64,000 nucleotides of DNA, taken from positions 372,001 to 436,000 of the forward strand of contig CM062380.1 in the NCBI GenBank assembly GCA_031310005.1. Reading direction: 5' to 3'. Shown piece by piece: positions 57,418 to 64,000 of this stretch. The notes beneath the pieces are model-generated. The model was not told the origin of the DNA, did not search any database, and saw only the letters and a list, made by a program, of their open reading frames with translations. The position numbers and the translations under genes were made by a program. Source of the DNA: Dactylellina haptotyla (Eukaryota > Ascomycota > Orbiliomycetes > Orbiliales > Orbiliaceae). The stretch's first letter is position 1. Each line of letters opens with the position of its first letter.

Positions 57418-58599
57418 ATGGCGAGCTTTGAGCTCCTCCCCACCGAAATCACGCTTTCCATCTTTTCCTATCTGGACCATGCCGATATCGCGGCTTTTTC
57501 ATTATGTTCGAAAGCATGCCGTGATAGATCTTTATTGGTGTTGTTCCGCGCGCTGAAATTCCCCACGGACGTCCAGATCCTGCTCCCACTATTGGAGAAA
57601 CTAGAAGATCCCCGCCATGATTCTTCACTTCTATTCGGTGGTGGATTTTCTGATATCCGAGAAAGCGTCAGACATATAACGATGGATAGTAGCGGGTTTT
57701 CTAAAGTGCCAGATACAATCTCGTATTTTTATACTTGCTCGAGATTTCTTCGCGTGTTCCCTAAATGCGCCAAGCTCAAGATTAGATATAAAGATCTAGC
57801 GCGGTCTTCTATAATATCTACGGTTAGGCGACTTGACTTCTGTCTCTTCTACGCAATATGTTTGGCTGTATCTTTGGCGTGGCCGTCGACATTTCAAAAT
57901 CTGAGAGCCTTGTATCTGGAGATTGTTCCTTGGATCCCGACGGACGAAGACGATAATGGATCGGGCAGTGGCAATGCGTCCGAGCCAGTCGCAGAAGGAA
58001 GTAGTGCTCCAAACCAGCCGGTAGCGCCAATCTCAAATGAACAAAAGCAAGCGTTGGATTTCTCTCCTAAGCTTGATAGTATCTCGGAATGGGCCATGTC
58101 CGTCGAGGTACCCTCAAATCCTGACTCCGAAGCAGAATTCGAATCACCATTCGAAAGGCCGGTGTTCGAAAATCTCAAATCACTGATCCTGAGTACGAGC
58201 TTCGCATTCAACTCGGTAGCCAGCCACCGCATTGAATTTATCAAGCTCTTCCCGGCTGTAGAAGCCATATCGATATCCTATCTTCAACGGGAAGCGCAGC
58301 ATTTCTTCATAAACGAGGATACCGCCATACCGCTTCTTCACAAAATGGAGGGACTGAAGAGGATCACAATATATGTGTATTATGGGCCTTTTGCGCAGGA
58401 GATGAAGCGGTATAAGGATACAAAATTTATCGAGGAGTGGGTCAAAGGGGGGCTTAAAAAGCTGGAGCAGGTAATGTTTGTGCATACGCATCGAGAGGCC
58501 GAGGGAATAGAAGTACGAGGGATGGAAGCTGCTGTTTGTAAAGTTGTTGCTGAAGACGGGCGATCGTGGTGTGAATGGGGCGAAGTTTATAAGCTGTAA
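57418..58599 (+). CDS. F-box protein, LPxEL family member 4
   Basis: Intronless, 393 residues, the shortest of the five copies. F-box: LLPTEITLSIFSYLDHADIAA, then FSLCSKACRDRSLLVLFRAL. The middle has a low-complexity linker with DEDDNGSGSGN. Landmarks: KLFPAVEAISISY, MEGLKRITIYVYYG, EWVKGGLKKLEQVMFVHTH. The C-terminal part after the last landmark is brief (ends WCEWGEVYKL). SCF adaptor by the F-box; the target is unknown. Confidence 0.75.
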   Translation: MASFELLPTEITLSIFSYLDHADIAAFSLCSKACRDRSLLVLFRALKFPTDVQILLPLLEKLEDPRHDSSLLFGGGFSDIRESVRHITMDSSGFSKVPDTISYFYTCSRFLRVFPKCAKLKIRYKDLARSSIISTVRRLDFCLFYAICLAVSLAWPSTFQNLRALYLEIVPWIPTDEDDNGSGSGNASEPVAEGSSAPNQPVAPISNEQKQALDFSPKLDSISEWAMSVEVPSNPDSEAEFESPFERPVFENLKSLILSTSFAFNSVASHRIEFIKLFPAVEAISISYLQREAQHFFINEDTAIPLLHKMEGLKRITIYVYYGPFAQEMKRYKDTKFIEEWVKGGLKKLEQVMFVHTHREAEGIEVRGMEAAVCKVVAEDGRSWCEWGEVYKL

Positions 58600-58963
58600 G
58601 GGTTTTTGTATACCAATTTAATTGCAATATTAGTATTATAGAGCGGAAGTAATTTGAATACGCGCTGTGAATGAAGTATATTTTTACAGCACGTTAAGTT
58701 TAGTACAGTGACACTTTGTTGACGTCTTCGAAGATTAACTTGAAATCTATGCTTAAAAATGTATTGTATATATGAATTTAACAGCGGCGGTACATGTCTG
58801 AATGTAGAACTTTTATCTGTCTTTCGTTGGACGTAATTGCTTGTTTGTTCGAGAGGTTTTTATGTCAGACCATTCATAGTTGGACTTGCGCCTATTTAAA
58901 TCCAACATTTCACGAAAGTCAACCAGTCATCTAGTAACATTTATATCGAAGCATCAGGACCTT
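58600..58963. other. Intergenic region between F-box genes
   Basis: AT-rich, 364 bases, no gene. The next gene's frame is open from 58880 but lacks an ATG until 58964. Confidence 0.6.
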
Positions 58964-60403
58964 ATGGAGTCTCCACCATCGTCAATCCAAATGGCTAGGT
59001 TTTCTTGGGGAAACTTGCTACCGACGGAGCTAAACCTTCAGATACTATCGCATCTGGACCACGCAGACCTCATATCGTTCTCGGAAGTTTCGACGGCATG
59101 CGCCCATATAGCGGCACCGCTGCTGTTTCGACGTATTGTCCTATCACCCAGTCGCTGGAAGGGGGAAGCCCCGCCGGTCCAAGATTGTCCGGTTGAGTAC
59201 CAAGTTCTGCTGGCTTCGTTCCAAAACGCAAACAGCAGGCTGTATAAACTCAACACGCGAGTCACACATATCACATTATCGACCGCACCACCCGATGAGG
59301 AGAACGAAATCGAGAAATACCTCGAAGATTGCGCGGCCGAGCTTATCGCAGGCACCTTTCCTAACCTTGAAGGTCTAAAGATTAAATATGCTACCAACGA
59401 TGCGGAGATTATTCATCGCGTCCCAAACTTCTGCGAGCGGATGTTCAAAGATTTCTTCACATCGTTATCAAATGCTCCGGGGAAACCGTTGAAACGGCTA
59501 GCTTTAGAGGTCGTAAAGCCGTATCCCGGTCGTGGCCACGGAATCTATAATTCCATTGAACTTATCAGATCTCTCAGGGGCATCGACCCGGACAAGTTCG
59601 CTTCCGTCGGGTCCTTGACGGCCGTGAACCAGACGCTTGGTGAACCCTCAAAGAAATCCAAATACCTTTCTTGCTTAGAAGAAGGTTCCATCATCGCCTT
59701 CACGAGGGACTGCCGGAATGGGGAGTTCAATCCCATGTCTATTTTCAAGCTTTCAGCAGGGACGCTGACCAAGTTTACGATTAATATACAGCCGTGGTTC
59801 CTTCTCAGCAAAATGTTTGAGGATTACGATGGCTCCGAGGGGTGGGCTCTAGGGAGGAAATCAACGAGACCTCGGTTGCGGGATGAGCCCACCGTCTTCC
59901 CTCTAGTGAAAGAGCTAAACGCCAACTTTGACTTTCTCAACTTTCTGACCCATCACGACGTAGACGAGTTTTACGATTTGGGTGAAGTGTTTCCCAACGT
60001 CGAGGACTTGACAATATTCTGGGCGGACAGGAGAGAATTCCAGCAAAGACAATATGGGTACTTTCATGAGGTCATCAAGATGAAGAGTCTGAGGAGGATC
60101 CGGGTTCCATGGTTCGATAGAGATACCTGGCTGGATCCAGAGGCCGGCAGCGTAGAAGGTACAGCGACGCTGGCAAACTTCTATTCAAGGCATTTGAAAG
60201 CTCTTGAAACTGTCAAATTCGTGCGAAGGGGGTCTTCGGTGCCGGCTGGTGCACCGCATTTAGAGGGGAAAGCTCGACCGGATGAGTGCATCGCGGTTGA
60301 TTTCTGTAATATCAAAGCTGGGCCGTATAATCCCTATGATGAAGGGGGGCTTAATAGGCCAGTTCCATACCTGAGTAAGGTATTTGAACTCGATCAGTTC
60401 TAA
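58964..60403 (+). CDS. F-box protein, LPxEL family member 5
   Basis: Intronless, 479 residues from the ATG at 58964; a second ATG at 58991 (MARFSWGN) also precedes the F-box. F-box: NLLPTELNLQILSHLDHADL, then FSEVSTACAHIAAPLLFRRI; the usual CSK is here VST. Landmarks: EVFPNVEDLTIFWADR, MKSLRRIRVPWFDRD and FYSRHLKALETVKFVRRG. It follows member 4 in tandem and shares the LDHADx(I)xxFS string with it, so the two are probably the closest pair. SCF adaptor by inference. Confidence 0.72.
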   Translation: MESPPSSIQMARFSWGNLLPTELNLQILSHLDHADLISFSEVSTACAHIAAPLLFRRIVLSPSRWKGEAPPVQDCPVEYQVLLASFQNANSRLYKLNTRVTHITLSTAPPDEENEIEKYLEDCAAELIAGTFPNLEGLKIKYATNDAEIIHRVPNFCERMFKDFFTSLSNAPGKPLKRLALEVVKPYPGRGHGIYNSIELIRSLRGIDPDKFASVGSLTAVNQTLGEPSKKSKYLSCLEEGSIIAFTRDCRNGEFNPMSIFKLSAGTLTKFTINIQPWFLLSKMFEDYDGSEGWALGRKSTRPRLRDEPTVFPLVKELNANFDFLNFLTHHDVDEFYDLGEVFPNVEDLTIFWADRREFQQRQYGYFHEVIKMKSLRRIRVPWFDRDTWLDPEAGSVEGTATLANFYSRHLKALETVKFVRRGSSVPAGAPHLEGKARPDECIAVDFCNIKAGPYNPYDEGGLNRPVPYLSKVFELDQF

Positions 60404-60777
60404 TTCATCAAATCTATGTAACGAAGCCCTTTGGAACCCAGTGGTAGTTTTGGTGGAATCCGTTTTCTACTTTAACTATGTCGAGAATGGGAATCCAGTG
60501 ACAGAAATCGACATCACGCTTGTAAAGAGCTCACAACTAAGTATATATATCTATATATATAAGCATAAATATTTAATCGAGAGTGAAATTTTGTGTTTGG
60601 GTGTCATATATCCTCTATCGTACAAGCGCATCAATCCAGAGCAGAAAAAGTCCCGTGAAGCAATCTGATATCATCCCTATAGAAAAAATCCCACACAACA
60701 AGACCATAATGAAAAAGAAAAGATATCGTAAAAAACAAAACAAAAAAAGGAAATGGGTATCTACCAAAAATGGATTC
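60404..60777. other. Convergent intergenic region
   Basis: AT-rich with TATATA runs at 60541-60563; holds the 3' ends of the last F-box gene and the dipeptidase gene. Confidence 0.6.
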
Positions 60778-62346
60778 CTACAACTCCACCCTCCTGTTCT
60801 CCAGCAGCATCTTTTTAACATCATCTTCCATCTCCTGCACGCCTTCCTTCTGCATCCTCTCTGCCGTCTTCTCGACTTCTCTCCAAACCCTCAGCACGTT
60901 CTTCCCCGCGACCTTGCTGACATCTCTATCGCTGATGCCCCTGTTCAACAACTCCTTCACGAGCACGGGATACTTGCTCACATCCTCTAATCCCTTCGGA
61001 ACGGTGGGGATGCCGTCGAAATCGCTCCCGAAACCGACGTGCTCGAACCCGATCCGCTCGCCGATGTAGATGACGTGATCGGCCACGTCTTCCAGCGTAG
61101 CTTTACCGTCGCCGGTTTGGGTGATAAAGTCCGGGGCGAAGTTGATCTGGACGACGCCGCCGTTCTTCTTGACGAGCTCCAGGACGTCGTCGGGGACGTT
61201 GCGGGGGTGGTTTGTGAGCGCGAAGGCTGACGAGTGGGAGAAGATGACGGGGGCCTGAGTGATCGCCAGGACGTCCTTCATGGTTGCGGGGCTGACATGT
61301 GAGAGGTCCACAATCATGCCCAGGCGGTTGAATTCCTGGATCAATTTGGGGCCGAGGGTGGGGTTCAGGCCGTTCCAGTGGGGGGCTGGCACCAACTAGT
61401 TCAAGCAACCGTTGTTAGTGGTGATTTTGGTGGGGGGTAAGTTTAAGGGGGGCGTTTGGGAAGAGTGAACTTACTGCGCCATCTGCATAGCGATTGTTGC
61501 AATTGTGGGTGAGGGTGATATAGCGGACGCCAGCTTCGTAAAATAACCGAATGGCGGCCGGGGAGTTTCCAATCTGGTGGAGGCCCTCGATGCCGAGGAC
61601 GCTGGCGACTTTTCTGCCGCCGGACGATTTGAAGATATGCTCGAAGTCCCTGGCGGAAGTGGCCCAGCCAAAGTGGTCCGGGAAGGCGCGAACCATCCGC
61701 TTCGTGACATCGATCTGCTGGATGGTGTCGTGGATTGACTCGTAGTAGACTTCGTCTTTGAATTCCTCGTTGGGGTCGAGGGCGGATGCGGGACATTCTG
61801 TGAAGACGGACCAGAAGACGCCGCCGACCTTGCCGGATCTGAGGCGGGGGATGTCGATCTGGCCGGTCATGTCGCCTGTTTTGAAGGGATCGGTGAAGTT
61901 GTCGCCGTAGATGTGGTTCTGGTAGAGGACACGGATGTAGAGCGGGAGGTCGATATGCGTGTCTACCGATAATTTAGCAACTCCGTTATAGAAAATACCC
62001 GAATGAAAAGAAAAAATATACCTATTAACGGGGAGGAGGAGAGGATCTGGTCGACCCGTTCGTCGAGGGTGAGGGGCACGTTGCGCGGCTTGAAGACCTC
62101 GTAGGCGTTGGAGAGGTCGACGTCGGCCCGCTTGGAGAGGAAGCCATTGAAGTGAGCGGCGGTGAGGAAGACGACCGCGATCAAGGGCAGGAGGTATTTG
62201 GGGTTCCCCAGATAGCGCTGGAGGAAGGGCTCCGGGGCACGCGGGCGCGGGGAGTGTCGTTCGACGTCCTCGTCGTCGTAGTCGCGGGGCTGTTTCTCCA
62301 TCTCGACAGATGTCGTCTGCGTTCCGTCGTCCCGTCGCGACGTCAT
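60778..62346 (-). CDS. Membrane-anchored M19 (renal-type) dipeptidase
   Basis: Hydrolyses dipeptides at a binuclear zinc site. Exons 62346-62022, 61962-61475 and 61395-60778 give 476 residues. An N-terminal cytoplasmic acidic/basic tail of about 50 residues is followed by a single membrane helix ([16 protein letters not shown]), so a type II membrane protein with the catalytic domain outside the cytosol or in the vacuole or secretory lumen is likely. Metal ligands are visible: DTHIDLP (HxD, spanning the first splice junction), GIEGLHQIG (Glu), IVDLSHVS (His), [10 protein letters not shown] (His) and GSDFDGIP (Asp). The splice sites GTATAT...TAG and GTAAGT...TAG join PLI to DTHID and DGA to LVPAPHWNG. 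The C-terminus is the usual helix pair. Specific dipeptide substrate unknown. Confidence 0.87.
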
Positions 62347-63373
62347 CGTTAGCTATCACATACACTCTCTTGTCAGATGGGAACTGAAGTTGGAGGGGGG
62401 TTGGAGGTTTCTTACAAGCGAGATTGAGGGTGTATCAATTTATAAAGAAAGTGGGAGGAGGAGAGGCGGTCTCCGGAAAGTGCGAAGGCGGGAGCGAACG
62501 GAAACGGGAGCATCGATTGGGCACCTTTTCTGTGTAAGCACCCAGCCGACGTGAGCATCCTGATTACGTTAGCCTTCTTCCCATCTGCACATTCGGACTT
62601 CTTCTGATAACGTTGGCGGGTGTGCGAAGGAGCACCGGTAGCTCGGAGACTCGCGCTCCCGAAAAGAGGCCCTGTTCGAGCGGAGCCCTGCTGCGGGATG
62701 TGCTTGCTTATAAAGCTTGATGCCCCGCCCTCTAAGCCCTATTCGTGCCCATCGGTGGCCTCGGGTCCTTCCCCTTTCGAGATGAGATCATGAAAGACTC
62801 GAGGAGGACTGCCCTTCGCGTGATAGCATCAGCATACTCGACCGGAGGCTATAGCTATCGAATATGCCTGCATTTGTTATGGAGCACGTCGGGACCCGTG
62901 TGAGCGGAACCGCAATCGCCCCCACTCGCACTAGCTTGGCACCAGCCGGACTCCGCCAGGCACTCTCGCGTCACTAATTCGTTGTTACCATCAGATTAAT
63001 ATTGATATGTATATTCTGTATATTCCGTATCTTGGAGACGTCGGTGATTGTCGGCCGAGTGTTGCGTATGCGGTAGACGTGTTGGCCCGACGTCCGACAC
63101 TTTTTATATCAATCAGTATTTTATATAAATCAATATTTATATAAATATATCGATATAACATTATCTCCCGTAAGATACAAGCCCTGTCGGAGGGGCTTTG
63201 CTCTGGGGAATAAACGGCGTGCGCGAGCGATTGGGCACCGGGCGGCGAAATCGCGCAATTGGCTGGTCCCACCGCCAATTAATTCTTTCACAGACATCCC
63301 ACCTCCTCTCGCCATGTAGACGGGTATTCACTCGAGATCGGAACCTCTCTCGATAGTAATACAGATCGCAGAT
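62347..63373. other. Divergent promoter region, dipeptidase and MRI1
   Basis: About 1 kb without a gene. It holds a minus-strand TATAAA at 62439-62444 for the dipeptidase gene and AT-rich runs near 63110-63155 upstream of MRI1. Confidence 0.6.
62439..62444 (-). promoter_or_regulatory. TATA box of the dipeptidase gene
   Basis: TATAAA on the minus strand about 95 bases upstream of the ATG. Confidence 0.4.
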
Positions 63374-64000
63374 ATGGCTACTCTGCTCGCCATCAAGTAC
63401 GCTCGCGGCAGCCTCGAGATCCTCGACCAGCTCCTCCTGCCCCACCAGTCCGTCTACATCCCCGTCAACGATGCCTGCACCGGCTGGCAGGCCATCAAGT
63501 CCATGCAGGTCCGCGGCGCCCCCGCCATAGCCATCGTCGCCGCTCTCTCGCTCGCCGTGGAGCTCAACAATGCCTTCGACACGGCGTCTGCCACCCCGCG
63601 GTCCGCCGTGGAGCTCATCCACGAGAAACTGGACTACCTCGTCACCTCCCGCCCCACGGCCGTCAATCTCGCGGACGCAGCCGGCAAGCTGAAAGCCCTT
63701 ACCCAAAACGTCCTCGCCGCCAACGAGGCCACCCCGGATCTCGTCGTCAAGGCCTACATCGAGGCGGCGGAGCTCATGCTCCTCAAAGATGTCGAAGACA
63801 ACAAGGCCATCGGCAGACACGGTGCAGAATGGATCACTAACGCCGTCGGCAAGACTTCCGGCATCCGGGTCCTCACCCACTGCAATACAGGGTAATCAAT
63901 AATTTATATATATAATTTTTTGCAGTATTGAATTCATTACTGATCAACGTCCGTCCGTGCAGCTCGCTGGCAACTGCCTCCTACGGCACCGCCCTCGGCA
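63374..64000 (+). CDS. MRI1: Methylthioribose-1-phosphate isomerase (5' part, cut by the window edge)
   Basis: Methionine-salvage enzyme converting methylthioribose-1-phosphate to methylthioribulose-1-phosphate. Exon 1, 63374-63891, begins MATLLAIKYARGSLEILDQLLLP and carries the conserved IKSMQVRGAPAIAIVAALSLAVEL and ends THCNTG. The intron 63892-63962 (GTAATC...CAG) leads to exon 2, which continues SLATASYGTALG to the window end. This N-terminal half is the eIF2B-alpha-like fold typical of MtnA proteins. The catalytic Cys and Asp lie in the missing part, so activity cannot be judged. The RGAP motif is intact. Cytosolic and nuclear in yeast. Confidence 0.9.

Noticed and set aside
61415-62365. 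316-residue alternative frame on the minus strand across the dipeptidase gene
   Set aside because: Partly the same frame as dipeptidase exon 2 extended through the first intron, then out of frame with the membrane-anchor exon. The spliced model explains both parts better.

Overview
The window is nuclear DNA of a filamentous ascomycete (Pezizomycotina). Coding genes carry short GT-AG introns (mostly 55-90 nt) with CTAAC or CTGAC branch sites, and the gene content is fungal: SPP2, PRP28, PRP39, a Rad60/Esc2-type SUMO-like protein, GFA1, a Cha1-type serine dehydratase and an Ape2-type aminopeptidase. Expanded F-box genes and secreted Thr-rich proteins with a Kex2-like site and a Cys module suggest, weakly, a lineage such as the Orbiliomycetes. 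No transposon, virus-like element, rRNA gene or CRISPR array was recognised.

Layout. 1-4490 holds no recognisable gene. 4.5-19 kb: SPP2, a small secreted Thr-rich protein, an F-box protein, a phosphoglycerate-mutase-family phosphatase, a frameshifted BTB gene, a second F-box protein and a large secreted Thr-rich protein. 19-36.8 kb is a housekeeping block: PRP28, ornithine aminotransferase, an orphan gene, an M1 aminopeptidase with a mitochondrial presequence exon, PRP39, two tRNA genes and a GABA-transaminase-like enzyme. 37-41 kb: two intronless F-box paralogs on the minus strand. 41.7-54 kb: Rad60/Esc2-like protein, serine dehydratase, a small basic protein, a 3.6 kb non-coding stretch and GFA1. 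55-60.4 kb: three more intronless F-box paralogs on the plus strand. 60.8-64 kb: a membrane-anchored M19 dipeptidase and the 5' part of MRI1, cut by the window edge.

The most unusual feature is the pair of tRNA-Gly(UCC) genes at 34084-34218 and 34424-34555. Each is interrupted between nucleotides 33 and 34, directly 5' of the anticodon, by a 60-63 nt insert that starts GTAAGT, carries TTCTAAC 13-14 nt before its end and ends TAG. These are the hallmarks of this genome's spliceosomal introns, not of canonical tRNA introns at 37/38. Removing the insert leaves a perfect 72-nt tRNA-Gly. The genes otherwise look like ordinary Pol III genes (A box, B box, T-run terminator).

Several gene products act in common processes. 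SPP2, PRP28 and PRP39 all serve pre-mRNA splicing. Ornithine aminotransferase, the second class-III aminotransferase, serine dehydratase, the aminopeptidase and the dipeptidase all act in amino-acid or peptide catabolism. The five F-box paralogs share one architecture and are probably SCF substrate adaptors of unknown target.
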